The notes below the pieces were generated by a model that saw only the letters and a program-made list of their open reading frames with translations, was not told the origin of the DNA and searched no databases. This document shows positions 24,575 through 37,645 of a stretch of DNA of 64,000 nucleotides, piece by piece. The stretch's first letter is position 1. Each line of letters begins with the position of its first letter. A program made the position numbers and the translations under genes. This DNA is from Pegoplata infirma (taxonomy: Eukaryota > Arthropoda > Insecta > Diptera > Anthomyiidae): positions 62,001 to 126,000 of the forward strand of contig CAWUER010000521.1 of assembly GCA_963921195.1 (NCBI GenBank), read 5' to 3'.

Positions 24575-24694
24575 GCCAACGACCATACCACGCTGAATAC
24601 ATCGGTTCTCGTCCGATCACCGAAATTAAGCAGCGTCGGGCGCGGTTAGTACTTAGATGGGGGACCGCTTGGGAACACCGCGTGTTGTTGGCTC
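24575..24694 (+). rRNA. 5S ribosomal RNA, copy 25
   Basis: Identical to copy 1. Followed by a subclass B spacer. Confidence 0.98.
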
Positions 24695-25555
24695 CCACCA
24701 ACTTTTTTTTTTTTTTTTTTTAAATTTTGTTAAATTTTTTTTTTTTAAATTAAACATAACAAAATTTTTAACGATTTTGATTAGAATGGTTTAGTTTGCC
24801 TACAAATATCAATCAAAAAAATGGCAAAATTTTTGTTTACATGCAAAACTGAAAGTTTCATAGATTTTTATTTTTTTAAATTGAATTGTGTAAAATTTTA
24901 ATCGATTTTCAATAAAAATATCCGGTTTGTCCAAAAAAATTGCAAAAAGAAACAAAAATAACTTTTTTTTGCATGCAAAACGTAAATTTTCATTGAAAAA
25001 TATTTTTTAAAATTAAATTTTGTAAAATTTTTATCGATTTGCAATAAAATGTGTAAAATTTGAATAGATTTCTAATAAAATTTTTGTTTTGTCCAAAAAA
25101 AAAAAATAACAAAAAGATGCAAAAGCAAAAAAACAGAATTAAACTACAAAACATTTTGTGCGTTGTTCTGTATATAAAAGCTAAACATAGTGACAGACTA
25201 AAATGAAATACTCAAGTAATGAAAAAAGAATATGGTGGTTGTGTGTGTGCATCTAAAAACGTTTTGTTTATAATATTTTTATTTTATTTTATTAAAAAAA
25301 TTATTTAAAAAAAAATTCTCTTGCAAATCGTAAATTTTCAGTGAAAAATATTTTTTAAAATTTTATTTTGTAAAATTTAAATTCCCAAATAATGATGATT
25401 TAAAAACTTAAATCTGGCATCATTTTCTTGACTACACCGCACTTTTCATAACATTGAGTGCTCAGGAGATAGAATCTTTATTAAAAATATTCGTCCCCCC
25501 ACGGCAAACAAAAAAGAAATGAACAAATGTGTTGTTACTTAAACTATGTTCTTTC
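24695..25555 (+). other. Subclass B spacer (861 bp)
   Basis: Fifth B spacer, closing the first four-gene block. Confidence 0.9.
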
Positions 25556-25675
25556 GCCAACGACCATACCACGCTGAATACATCGGTTCTCGTCCGATCA
25601 CCGAAATTAAGCAGCGTCGGGCGCGGTTAGTACTTAGATGGGGGACCGCTTGGGAACACCGCGTGTTGTTGGCTC
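25556..25675 (+). rRNA. 5S ribosomal RNA, copy 26
   Basis: Identical to copy 1. First gene of the second four-gene block. Spacer to copy 27 is 884 bp, class T. Confidence 0.98.
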
Positions 25676-26559
25676 CCACCAACTTTTTTTTTTTTTTTTT
25701 TTTAAATTTTGTTAAATTTTTTTTTTTTAAATTAAACATAACAAAATTTTTAACGATTTTGATTAGAATGGTTTAGTTTGCCTACAAATATCAATCAAAA
25801 AAATGGCAAAATTTTTGTTTACATGCAAAACTGAAAGTTTCATAGATTTTTATTTTTTTAAATTGAATTGTGTAAAATTTTAATCGATTTTCAATAAAAA
25901 TATCCGGTTTGTCCAAAAAAATTGCAAAAAGAAACAATAATAACTTTTTTTTGCATGCAAAACGTAAATTTTCATTGAAAAATATTTTTTAAAATTAAAT
26001 TTTGTAAAATTTTTATCGATTTGCAATAAAATGTGTAAAATTTGAATAGATTTCTAATAAAATTTTTGTTTTGTCCAAAAAAAAAAAATAACAAAAAGAT
26101 GCAAAAGCAAAAAAACAGAATTAAACTACAAAACATTTTGTGCGTTGTTCTGTATATAAAAGCTTAACATACTGACAGACTGAAATGAAATACTCAAGTA
26201 ATGAAAAAAGAATATGGTGGTTGTGTGTGTGCATCTAAAAACGTTTTGTTTATAATATTTTTATAGATTTTCAACAAAAATATTCGGTTTGTTCAAAAAA
26301 ATAATTTAAAAAAAAAAAATTCTCGTGCAAATCGTAAATTTTCAGTGAAAAATATTTTTTAAAATTTTATTTTGTAAAATTTAAATTCCCAAATAATTAT
26401 GATTTAAAAACTAAAATCTGGCATCATTTTCTTGACTACACCGCACTTTTCATAACATTGAGTGCTCAGGAGATAGAATCTTTATTAAAAATATTCGTCC
26501 CCCCACGGCAAACAAAAAAGAAATGAACAAATGTGTTGTTACTTAAACTATGTTCTTTC

Positions 26560-26679
26560 GCCAACGACCATACCACGCTGAATACATCGGTTCTCGTCCG
26601 ATCACCGAAATTAAGCAGCGTCGGGCGCGGTTAGTACTTAGATGGGGGACCGCTTGGGAACACCACGTGTTGTTGGCTC
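26560..26679 (+). rRNA. 5S ribosomal RNA, copy 27, G106A variant
   Basis: Same single change as copy 23, G-to-A at 26665 (nt 106, helix V), because the four-gene block carrying it was duplicated. It lies exactly 3990 bp after copy 23. Confidence 0.95.
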
Positions 26680-27559
26680 CCACCAACTTTTTTTTTTTTT
26701 TTTTTTAAATTTTGTTAAATTTTTTTTTTTAAATTAAACATAACAAAATTTTTAACGATTTTGATTAGAATGGTTTAGTTTGCCTACAAATATCAATCAA
26801 AAAAATGGCAAAATTTTTGTTTACATGCAAAACTGAAAGTTTCATAGATTTTTATTTTTTTAAATTGAATTGTGTAAAATTTTAATCGATTTTCAATAAA
26901 AATATCCGGTTTGTCCAAAAAAATTGCAAAAAGAAACAAAAATAACTTTTTTTTGCATGCAAAACGTAAATTTTCATTGAAAAATATTTTTTAAAATTAA
27001 ATTTTGTAAAATTTTTATCGATTTGCAATAAAATGTGTAAAATTTGAATAGATTTCTAATAAAATTTTTGTTTTGTCCAAAAAAAAAAAATAACAAAAAG
27101 ATGCAAAAGCAAAAAAACAGAATTAAACTACAAAACATTTTGTGCGTTGTTCTGTATATAAAAGCTTAACATACTGACAGACTGAAATGAAATACTCAAG
27201 TAATGAAAAAAGAATATGGTGGTTGTGTGTGTGCATCTAAAAACGTTTTGTTTATAATATTTTTATAGATTTTCAACAAAAATATTCGGTTTGTTCAAAA
27301 AAATTATTTAAAAAAAAAATTCTCGTACAAATCGTAAATTTTCAGTGAAAAATATTTTTTAAAATTTTATTTTGTAAAATTTAAATTCCCAAATAATGAT
27401 GATTTAAAAACTAAAATCTGGCATCATTTTCTTGACTACACCGCACTTTTCATAACATTGAGTGCTCAGGAGATAGAATCTTTATTAAAAATATTCGTCC
27501 CCCCACGGCAAACAAAAAAGAAATGAACAAATGTGTTGTTACTTAAACTATGTTCTTTC
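26680..27559 (+). other. Subclass C spacer (880 bp), mosaic of A and B
   Basis: Second C spacer, identical in markers to 22690-23570 apart from homopolymer length. Confidence 0.8.
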
Positions 27560-27679
27560 GCCAACGACCATACCACGCTGAATACATCGGTTCTCGTCCG
27601 ATCACCGAAATTAAGCAGCGTCGGGCGCGGTTAGTACTTAGATGGGGGACCGCTTGGGAACACCGCGTGTTGTTGGCTC
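27560..27679 (+). rRNA. 5S ribosomal RNA, copy 28
   Basis: Identical to copy 1. T tract of 20 and second T tract of 13. Spacer to copy 29 is 885 bp, class T, with the AAAATCTCG variant. Confidence 0.98.
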
Positions 27680-28564
27680 CCACCAACTTTTTTTTTTTTT
27701 TTTTTTTAAATTTTGTTAAATTTTTTTTTTTTTAAATTAAACATAACAAAATTTTTAACGATTTTGATTAGAATGGTTTAGTTTGCCTACAAATATCAAT
27801 CAAAAAAATGGCAAAATTTTTGTTTACATGCAAAACTGAAAGTTTCATAGATTTTTATTTTTTTAAATTGAATTGTGTAAAATTTTAATCGATTTTCAAT
27901 AAAAATATCCGGTTTGTCCAAAAAAATTGCAAAAAGAAACAATAATAACTTTTTTTTGCATGCAAAACGTAAATTTTCATTGAAAAATATTTTTTAAAAT
28001 TAAATTTTGTAAAATTTTTATCGATTTGCAATAAAATGTGTAAAATTTGAATAGATTTCTAATAAAATTTTTGTTTTGTCCAAAAAAAAAAAATAACAAA
28101 AAGATGCAAAAGCAAAAAAACAGAATTAAACTACAAAACATTTTGTGCGTTGTTCTGTATATAAAAGCTTAACATACTGACAGACTGAAATGAAATACTC
28201 AAGTAATGAAAAAAGAATATGGTGGTTGTGTGTGTGCATCTAAAAACGTTTTGTTTATAATATTTTTATAGATTTTCAACAAAAATATTCGGTTTGTTCA
28301 AAAAAATAATTTAAAAAAAAAAAAATCTCGTGCAAATCGTAAATTTTCAGTGAAAAATATTTTTTAAAATTTTATTTTGTAAAATTTAAATTCCCAAATA
28401 ATTATGATTTAAAAACTAAAATCTGGCATCATTTTCTTGACTACACCGCACTTTTCATAACATTGAGTGCTCAGGAGATAGAATCTTTATTAAAAATATT
28501 CGTCCCCCCACGGCAAACAAAAAAGAAATGAACAAATGTGTTGTTACTTAAACTATGTTCTTTC

Positions 28565-28684
28565 GCCAACGACCATACCACGCTGAATACATCGGTTCTC
28601 GTCCGATCACCGAAATTAAGCAGCGTCGGGCGCGGTTAGTACTTAGATGGGGGACCGCTTGGGAACACCGCGTGTTGTTGGCTC
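28565..28684 (+). rRNA. 5S ribosomal RNA, copy 29
   Basis: Identical to copy 1. Followed by a subclass B spacer. Confidence 0.98.
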
Positions 28685-29545
28685 CCACCAACTTTTTTTT
28701 TTTTTTTTTTTAAATTTTGTTAAATTTTTTTTTTTTAAATTAAACATAACAAAATTTTTAACGATTTTGATTAGAATGGTTTAGTTTGCCTACAAATATC
28801 AATCAAAAAAATGGCAAAATTTTTGTTTACATGCAAAACTGAAAGTTTCATAGATTTTTATTTTTTTAAATTGAATTGTGTAAAATTTTAATCGATTTTC
28901 AATAAAAATATCCGGTTTGTCCAAAAAAATTGCAAAAAGAAACAAAAATAACTTTTTTTTGCATGCAAAACGTAAATTTTCATTGAAAAATATTTTTTAA
29001 AATTAAATTTTGTAAAATTTTTATCGATTTGCAATAAAATGTGTAAAATTTGAATAGATTTCTAATAAAATTTTTGTTTTGTCCAAAAAAAAAAAATAAC
29101 AAAAAGATGCAAAAGCAAAAAAACAGAATTAAACTACAAAACATTTTGTGCGTTGTTCTGTATATAAAAGCTAAACATAGTGACAGACTAAAATGAAATA
29201 CTCAAGTAATGAAAAAAGAATATGGTGGTTGTGTGTGTGCATCTAAAAACGTTTTGTTTATAATATTTTTATTTTATTTTATTAAAAAAATTATTTAAAA
29301 AAAAATTCTCTTGCAAATCGTAAATTTTCAGTGAAAAATATTTTTTAAAATTTTATTTTGTAAAATTTAAATTCCCAAATAATGATGATTTAAAAACTTA
29401 AATCTGGCATCATTTTCTTGACTACACCGCACTTTTCATAACATTGAGTGCTCAGGAGATAGAATCTTTATTAAAAATATTCGTCCCCCCACGGCAAACA
29501 AAAAAGAAATGAACAAATGTGTTGTTACTTAAACTATGTTCTTTC
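28685..29545 (+). other. Subclass B spacer (861 bp)
   Basis: Sixth B spacer, closing the second four-gene block. Confidence 0.9.
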
Positions 29546-29665
29546 GCCAACGACCATACCACGCTGAATACATCGGTTCTCGTCCGATCACCGAAATTAA
29601 GCAGCGTCGGGCGCGGTTAGTACTTAGATGGGGGACCGCTTGGGAACACCGCGTGTTGTTGGCTC
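29546..29665 (+). rRNA. 5S ribosomal RNA, copy 30
   Basis: Identical to copy 1. Spacer to copy 31 is 884 bp, class T. Confidence 0.98.
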
Positions 29666-30549
29666 CCACCAACTTTTTTTTTTTTTTTTTTTTAAATTTT
29701 GTTAAATTTTTTTTTTTTAAATTAAACATAACAAAATTTTTAACGATTTTGATTAGAATGGTTTAGTTTGCCTACAAATATCAATCAAAAAAATGGCAAA
29801 ATTTTTGTTTACATGCAAAACTGAAAGTTTCATAGATTTTTATTTTTTTAAATTGAATTGTGTAAAATTTTAATCGATTTTCAATAAAAATATCCGGTTT
29901 GTCCAAAAAAATTGCAAAAAGAAACAATAATAACTTTTTTTTGCATGCAAAACGTAAATTTTCATTGAAAAATATTTTTTAAAATTAAATTTTGTAAAAT
30001 TTTTATCGATTTGCAATAAAATGTGTAAAATTTGAATAGATTTCTAATAAAATTTTTGTTTTGTCCAAAAAAAAAAAATAACAAAAAGATGCAAAAGCAA
30101 AAAAACAGAATTAAACTACAAAACATTTTGTGCGTTGTTCTGTATATAAAAGCTTAACATACTGACAGACTGAAATGAAATACTCAAGTAATGAAAAAAG
30201 AATATGGTGGTTGTGTGTGTGCATCTAAAAACGTTTTGTTTATAATATTTTTATAGATTTTCAACAAAAATATTCGGTTTGTTCAAAAAAATAATTTAAA
30301 AAAAAAAAATTCTCGTGCAAATCGTAAATTTTCAGTGAAAAATATTTTTTAAAATTTTATTTTGTAAAATTTAAATTCCCAAATAATTATGATTTAAAAA
30401 CTAAAATCTGGCATCATTTTCTTGACTACACCGCACTTTTCATAACATTGAGTGCTCAGGAGATAGAATCTTTATTAAAAATATTCGTCCCCCCACGGCA
30501 AACAAAAAAGAAATGAACAAATGTGTTGTTACTTAAACTATGTTCTTTC

Positions 30550-30669
30550 GCCAACGACCATACCACGCTGAATACATCGGTTCTCGTCCGATCACCGAAA
30601 TTAAGCAGCGTCGGGCGCGGTTAGTACTTAGATGGGGGACCGCTTGGGAACACCGCGTGTTGTTGGCTC
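30550..30669 (+). rRNA. 5S ribosomal RNA, copy 31
   Basis: Identical to copy 1, with the normal G106, so the four-gene block is not repeated a third time. Followed by a subclass B spacer. Confidence 0.98.
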
Positions 30670-31530
30670 CCACCAACTTTTTTTTTTTTTTTTTTTAAAT
30701 TTTGTTAAATTTTTTTTTTTTAAATTAAACATAACAAAATTTTTAACGATTTTGATTAGAATGGTTTAGTTTGCCTACAAATATCAATCAAAAAAATGGC
30801 AAAATTTTTGTTTACATGCAAAACTGAAAGTTTCATAGATTTTTATTTTTTTAAATTGAATTGTGTAAAATTTTAATCGATTTTCAATAAAAATATCCGG
30901 TTTGTCCAAAAAAATTGCAAAAAGAAACAAAAATAACTTTTTTTTGCATGCAAAACGTAAATTTTCATTGAAAAATATTTTTTAAAATTAAATTTTGTAA
31001 AATTTTTATCGATTTGCAATAAAATGTGTAAAATTTGAATAGATTTCTAATAAAATTTTTGTTTTGTCCAAAAAAAAAAAATAACAAAAAGATGCAAAAG
31101 CAAAAAAACAGAATTAAACTACAAAACATTTTGTGCGTTGTTCTGTATATAAAAGCTAAACATAGTGACAGACTAAAATGAAATACTCAAGTAATGAAAA
31201 AAGAATATGGTGGTTGTGTGTGTGCATCTAAAAACGTTTTGTTTATAATATTTTTATTTTATTTTATTAAAAAAATTATTTAAAAAAAAATTCTCTTGCA
31301 AATCGTAAATTTTCAGTGAAAAATATTTTTTAAAATTTTATTTTGTAAAATTTAAATTCCCAAATAATGATGATTTAAAAACTTAAATCTGGCATCATTT
31401 TCTTGACTACACCGCACTTTTCATAACATTGAGTGCTCAGGAGATAGAATCTTTATTAAAAATATTCGTCCCCCCACGGCAAACAAAAAAGAAATGAACA
31501 AATGTGTTGTTACTTAAACTATGTTCTTTC
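30670..31530 (+). other. Subclass B spacer (861 bp)
   Basis: Seventh B spacer, 1985 bp after the sixth. Confidence 0.9.
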
Positions 31531-31650
31531 GCCAACGACCATACCACGCTGAATACATCGGTTCTCGTCCGATCACCGAAATTAAGCAGCGTCGGGCGCG
31601 GTTAGTACTTAGATGGGGGACCGCTTGGGAACACCGCGTGTTGTTGGCTC
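31531..31650 (+). rRNA. 5S ribosomal RNA, copy 32
   Basis: Identical to copy 1. Spacer to copy 33 is 884 bp, class T. Confidence 0.98.
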
Positions 31651-32534
31651 CCACCAACTTTTTTTTTTTTTTTTTTTTAAATTTTGTTAAATTTTTTTTT
31701 TTTAAATTAAACATAACAAAATTTTTAACGATTTTGATTAGAATGGTTTAGTTTGCCTACAAATATCAATCAAAAAAATGGCAAAATTTTTGTTTACATG
31801 CAAAACTGAAAGTTTCATAGATTTTTATTTTTTTAAATTGAATTGTGTAAAATTTTAATCGATTTTCAATAAAAATATCCGGTTTGTCCAAAAAAATTGC
31901 AAAAAGAAACAATAATAACTTTTTTTTGCATGCAAAACGTAAATTTTCATTGAAAAATATTTTTTAAAATTAAATTTTGTAAAATTTTTATCGATTTGCA
32001 ATAAAATGTGTAAAATTTGAATAGATTTCTAATAAAATTTTTGTTTTGTCCAAAAAAAAAAAATAACAAAAAGATGCAAAAGCAAAAAAACAGAATTAAA
32101 CTACAAAACATTTTGTGCGTTGTTCTGTATATAAAAGCTTAACATACTGACAGACTGAAATGAAATACTCAAGTAATGAAAAAAGAATATGGTGGTTGTG
32201 TGTGTGCATCTAAAAACGTTTTGTTTATAATATTTTTATAGATTTTCAACAAAAATATTCGGTTTGTTCAAAAAAATAATTTAAAAAAAAAAAATTCTCG
32301 TGCAAATCGTAAATTTTCAGTGAAAAATATTTTTTAAAATTTTATTTTGTAAAATTTAAATTCCCAAATAATTATGATTTAAAAACTAAAATCTGGCATC
32401 ATTTTCTTGACTACACCGCACTTTTCATAACATTGAGTGCTCAGGAGATAGAATCTTTATTAAAAATATTCGTCCCCCCACGGCAAACAAAAAAGAAATG
32501 AACAAATGTGTTGTTACTTAAACTATGTTCTTTC

Positions 32535-32654
32535 GCCAACGACCATACCACGCTGAATACATCGGTTCTCGTCCGATCACCGAAATTAAGCAGCGTCGGG
32601 CGCGGTTAGTACTTAGATGGGGGACCGCTTGGGAACACCGCGTGTTGTTGGCTC
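32535..32654 (+). rRNA. 5S ribosomal RNA, copy 33
   Basis: Identical to copy 1. T tract of 18; spacer to copy 34 is 881 bp, class A without the B deletion. Confidence 0.98.
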
Positions 32655-33535
32655 CCACCAACTTTTTTTTTTTTTTTTTTAAATTTTGTTAAATTTTTTT
32701 TTTTTAAATTAAACATAACAAAATTTTTAACGATTTTGATTAGAATGGTTTAGTTTGCCTACAAATATCAATCAAAAAAATGGCAAAATTTTTGTTTACA
32801 TGCAAAACTGAAAGTTTCATAGATTTTTATTTTTTTAAATTGAATTGTGTAAAATTTTAATCGATTTTCAATAAAAATATCCGGTTTGTCCAAAAAAATT
32901 GCAAAAAGAAACAAAAATAACTTTTTTTTGCATGCAAAACGTAAATTTTCATTGAAAAATATTTTTTAAAATTAAATTTTGTAAAATTTTTATCGATTTG
33001 CAATAAAATGTGTAAAATTTGAATAGATTTCTAATAAAATTTTTGTTTTGTCCAAAAAAAAAAAATAACAAAAAGATGCAAAAGCAAAAAAACAGAATTA
33101 AACTACAAAACATTTTGTGCGTTGTTCTGTATATAAAAGCTTAACATACTGACAGACTGAAATGAAATACTCAAGTAATGAAAAAAGAATATGGTGGTTG
33201 TGTGTGTGCATCTAAAAACGTTTTGTTTATAATATTTTTATAGATTTTCAACAAAAATATTCGGTTTGTTCAAAAAAATAATTTAAAAAAAAAAATTCTC
33301 GTGCAAATCGTAAATTTTCAGTGAAAAATATTTTTTAAAATTTTATTTTGTAAAATTTAAATTCCCAAATAATTATGATTTAAAAACTAAAATCTGGCAT
33401 CATTTTCTTGACTACACCGCACTTTTCATAACATTGAGTGCTCAGGAGATAGAATCTTTATTAAAAATATTCGTCCCCCCACGGCAAACAAAAAAGAAAT
33501 GAACAAATGTGTTGTTACTTAAACTATGTTCTTTC

Positions 33536-33655
33536 GCCAACGACCATACCACGCTGAATACATCGGTTCTCGTCCGATCACCGAAATTAAGCAGCGTCGG
33601 GCGCGGTTAGTACTTAGATGGGGGACCGCTTGGGAACACCGCGTGTTGTTGGCTC
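33536..33655 (+). rRNA. 5S ribosomal RNA, copy 34
   Basis: Identical to copy 1. T tract of 20; spacer to copy 35 is 884 bp, class T. Confidence 0.98.
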
Positions 33656-34539
33656 CCACCAACTTTTTTTTTTTTTTTTTTTTAAATTTTGTTAAATTTT
33701 TTTTTTTTAAATTAAACATAACAAAATTTTTAACGATTTTGATTAGAATGGTTTAGTTTGCCTACAAATATCAATCAAAAAAATGGCAAAATTTTTGTTT
33801 ACATGCAAAACTGAAAGTTTCATAGATTTTTATTTTTTTAAATTGAATTGTGTAAAATTTTAATCGATTTTCAATAAAAATATCCGGTTTGTCCAAAAAA
33901 ATTGCAAAAAGAAACAATAATAACTTTTTTTTGCATGCAAAACGTAAATTTTCATTGAAAAATATTTTTTAAAATTAAATTTTGTAAAATTTTTATCGAT
34001 TTGCAATAAAATGTGTAAAATTTGAATAGATTTCTAATAAAATTTTTGTTTTGTCCAAAAAAAAAAAATAACAAAAAGATGCAAAAGCAAAAAAACAGAA
34101 TTAAACTACAAAACATTTTGTGCGTTGTTCTGTATATAAAAGCTTAACATACTGACAGACTGAAATGAAATACTCAAGTAATGAAAAAAGAATATGGTGG
34201 TTGTGTGTGTGCATCTAAAAACGTTTTGTTTATAATATTTTTATAGATTTTCAACAAAAATATTCGGTTTGTTCAAAAAAATAATTTAAAAAAAAAAAAT
34301 TCTCGTGCAAATCGTAAATTTTCAGTGAAAAATATTTTTTAAAATTTTATTTTGTAAAATTTAAATTCCCAAATAATTATGATTTAAAAACTAAAATCTG
34401 GCATCATTTTCTTGACTACACCGCACTTTTCATAACATTGAGTGCTCAGGAGATAGAATCTTTATTAAAAATATTCGTCCCCCCACGGCAAACAAAAAAG
34501 AAATGAACAAATGTGTTGTTACTTAAACTATGTTCTTTC

Positions 34540-34659
34540 GCCAACGACCATACCACGCTGAATACATCGGTTCTCGTCCGATCACCGAAATTAAGCAGCG
34601 TCGGGCGCGGTTAGTACTTAGATGGGGGACCGCTTGGGAACACCGCGTGTTGTTGGCTC
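34540..34659 (+). rRNA. 5S ribosomal RNA, copy 35
   Basis: Identical to copy 1. T tract of 18; spacer to copy 36 is 881 bp, class A. The pair 33-34 is repeated as 35-36 at a step of 2005 bp. Confidence 0.98.
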
Positions 34660-35540
34660 CCACCAACTTTTTTTTTTTTTTTTTTAAATTTTGTTAAATT
34701 TTTTTTTTTTAAATTAAACATAACAAAATTTTTAACGATTTTGATTAGAATGGTTTAGTTTGCCTACAAATATCAATCAAAAAAATGGCAAAATTTTTGT
34801 TTACATGCAAAACTGAAAGTTTCATAGATTTTTATTTTTTTAAATTGAATTGTGTAAAATTTTAATCGATTTTCAATAAAAATATCCGGTTTGTCCAAAA
34901 AAATTGCAAAAAGAAACAAAAATAACTTTTTTTTGCATGCAAAACGTAAATTTTCATTGAAAAATATTTTTTAAAATTAAATTTTGTAAAATTTTTATCG
35001 ATTTGCAATAAAATGTGTAAAATTTGAATAGATTTCTAATAAAATTTTTGTTTTGTCCAAAAAAAAAAAATAACAAAAAGATGCAAAAGCAAAAAAACAG
35101 AATTAAACTACAAAACATTTTGTGCGTTGTTCTGTATATAAAAGCTTAACATACTGACAGACTGAAATGAAATACTCAAGTAATGAAAAAAGAATATGGT
35201 GGTTGTGTGTGTGCATCTAAAAACGTTTTGTTTATAATATTTTTATAGATTTTCAACAAAAATATTCGGTTTGTTCAAAAAAATAATTTAAAAAAAAAAA
35301 TTCTCGTGCAAATCGTAAATTTTCAGTGAAAAATATTTTTTAAAATTTTATTTTGTAAAATTTAAATTCCCAAATAATTATGATTTAAAAACTAAAATCT
35401 GGCATCATTTTCTTGACTACACCGCACTTTTCATAACATTGAGTGCTCAGGAGATAGAATCTTTATTAAAAATATTCGTCCCCCCACGGCAAACAAAAAA
35501 GAAATGAACAAATGTGTTGTTACTTAAACTATGTTCTTTC

Positions 35541-35660
35541 GCCAACGACCATACCACGCTGAATACATCGGTTCTCGTCCGATCACCGAAATTAAGCAGC
35601 GTCGGGCGCGGTTAGTACTTAGATGGGGGACCGCTTGGGAACACCGCGTGTTGTTGGCTC
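35541..35660 (+). rRNA. 5S ribosomal RNA, copy 36
   Basis: Identical to copy 1. T tract of 20; spacer to copy 37 is 884 bp, class T. Confidence 0.98.
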
Positions 35661-36544
35661 CCACCAACTTTTTTTTTTTTTTTTTTTTAAATTTTGTTAA
35701 ATTTTTTTTTTTTAAATTAAACATAACAAAATTTTTAACGATTTTGATTAGAATGGTTTAGTTTGCCTACAAATATCAATCAAAAAAATGGCAAAATTTT
35801 TGTTTACATGCAAAACTGAAAGTTTCATAGATTTTTATTTTTTTAAATTGAATTGTGTAAAATTTTAATCGATTTTCAATAAAAATATCCGGTTTGTCCA
35901 AAAAAATTGCAAAAAGAAACAATAATAACTTTTTTTTGCATGCAAAACGTAAATTTTCATTGAAAAATATTTTTTAAAATTAAATTTTGTAAAATTTTTA
36001 TCGATTTGCAATAAAATGTGTAAAATTTGAATAGATTTCTAATAAAATTTTTGTTTTGTCCAAAAAAAAAAAATAACAAAAAGATGCAAAAGCAAAAAAA
36101 CAGAATTAAACTACAAAACATTTTGTGCGTTGTTCTGTATATAAAAGCTTAACATACTGACAGACTGAAATGAAATACTCAAGTAATGAAAAAAGAATAT
36201 GGTGGTTGTGTGTGTGCATCTAAAAACGTTTTGTTTATAATATTTTTATAGATTTTCAACAAAAATATTCGGTTTGTTCAAAAAAATAATTTAAAAAAAA
36301 AAAATTCTCGTGCAAATCGTAAATTTTCAGTGAAAAATATTTTTTAAAATTTTATTTTGTAAAATTTAAATTCCCAAATAATTATGATTTAAAAACTAAA
36401 ATCTGGCATCATTTTCTTGACTACACCGCACTTTTCATAACATTGAGTGCTCAGGAGATAGAATCTTTATTAAAAATATTCGTCCCCCCACGGCAAACAA
36501 AAAAGAAATGAACAAATGTGTTGTTACTTAAACTATGTTCTTTC

Positions 36545-36664
36545 GCCAACGACCATACCACGCTGAATACATCGGTTCTCGTCCGATCACCGAAATTAAG
36601 CAGCGTCGGGCGCGGTTAGTACTTAGATGGGGGACCGCTTGGGAACACCGCGTGTTGTTGGCTC
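36545..36664 (+). rRNA. 5S ribosomal RNA, copy 37
   Basis: Identical to copy 1. T tract of 19; followed by the last subclass B spacer. Confidence 0.98.
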
Positions 36665-37525
36665 CCACCAACTTTTTTTTTTTTTTTTTTTAAATTTTGT
36701 TAAATTTTTTTTTTTTAAATTAAACATAACAAAATTTTTAACGATTTTGATTAGAATGGTTTAGTTTGCCTACAAATATCAATCAAAAAAATGGCAAAAT
36801 TTTTGTTTACATGCAAAACTGAAAGTTTCATAGATTTTTATTTTTTTAAATTGAATTGTGTAAAATTTTAATCGATTTTCAATAAAAATATCCGGTTTGT
36901 CCAAAAAAATTGCAAAAAGAAACAAAAATAACTTTTTTTTGCATGCAAAACGTAAATTTTCATTGAAAAATATTTTTTAAAATTAAATTTTGTAAAATTT
37001 TTATCGATTTGCAATAAAATGTGTAAAATTTGAATAGATTTCTAATAAAATTTTTGTTTTGTCCAAAAAAAAAAAATAACAAAAAGATGCAAAAGCAAAA
37101 AAACAGAATTAAACTACAAAACATTTTGTGCGTTGTTCTGTATATAAAAGCTAAACATAGTGACAGACTAAAATGAAATACTCAAGTAATGAAAAAAGAA
37201 TATGGTGGTTGTGTGTGTGCATCTAAAAACGTTTTGTTTATAATATTTTTATTTTATTTTATTAAAAAAATTATTTAAAAAAAAATTCTCTTGCAAATCG
37301 TAAATTTTCAGTGAAAAATATTTTTTAAAATTTTATTTTGTAAAATTTAAATTCCCAAATAATGATGATTTAAAAACTTAAATCTGGCATCATTTTCTTG
37401 ACTACACCGCACTTTTCATAACATTGAGTGCTCAGGAGATAGAATCTTTATTAAAAATATTCGTCCCCCCACGGCAAACAAAAAAGAAATGAACAAATGT
37501 GTTGTTACTTAAACTATGTTCTTTC
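36665..37525 (+). other. Subclass B spacer (861 bp), last in window
   Basis: Eighth B spacer; none is seen in the remaining 26 kb. Confidence 0.9.
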
Positions 37526-37645
37526 GCCAACGACCATACCACGCTGAATACATCGGTTCTCGTCCGATCACCGAAATTAAGCAGCGTCGGGCGCGGTTAG
37601 TACTTAGATGGGGGACCGCTTGGGAACACCGCGTGTTGTTGGCTC
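37526..37645 (+). rRNA. 5S ribosomal RNA, copy 38
   Basis: Identical to copy 1. T tract of 20; spacer to copy 39 is 884 bp, class T, with G-to-A at -35 of copy 39. Confidence 0.98.

Larger units (their letters stand above)
21566..25555 (+). repeat. Four-gene block, first copy (3990 bp)
   Basis: Copies 22-25 with their spacers (T, C, T, B) form a block repeated immediately downstream at 25556-29545. Shared rare markers are G106A in the second gene, the mosaic C spacer after it, an AAAATCTCG in place of AAATTCTCG in the third spacer, and a B spacer at the end. Both blocks are exactly 3990 bp. Confidence 0.92.
25556..29545 (+). repeat. Four-gene block, second copy (3990 bp)
   Basis: Copies 26-29 and their spacers repeat the order T, C, T, B of 21566-25555 with the same rare markers. 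The differences I see are one A fewer in the C spacer and one T more after copy 28, which cancel in length. The duplication is thus recent relative to the rest of the array. Confidence 0.92.
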
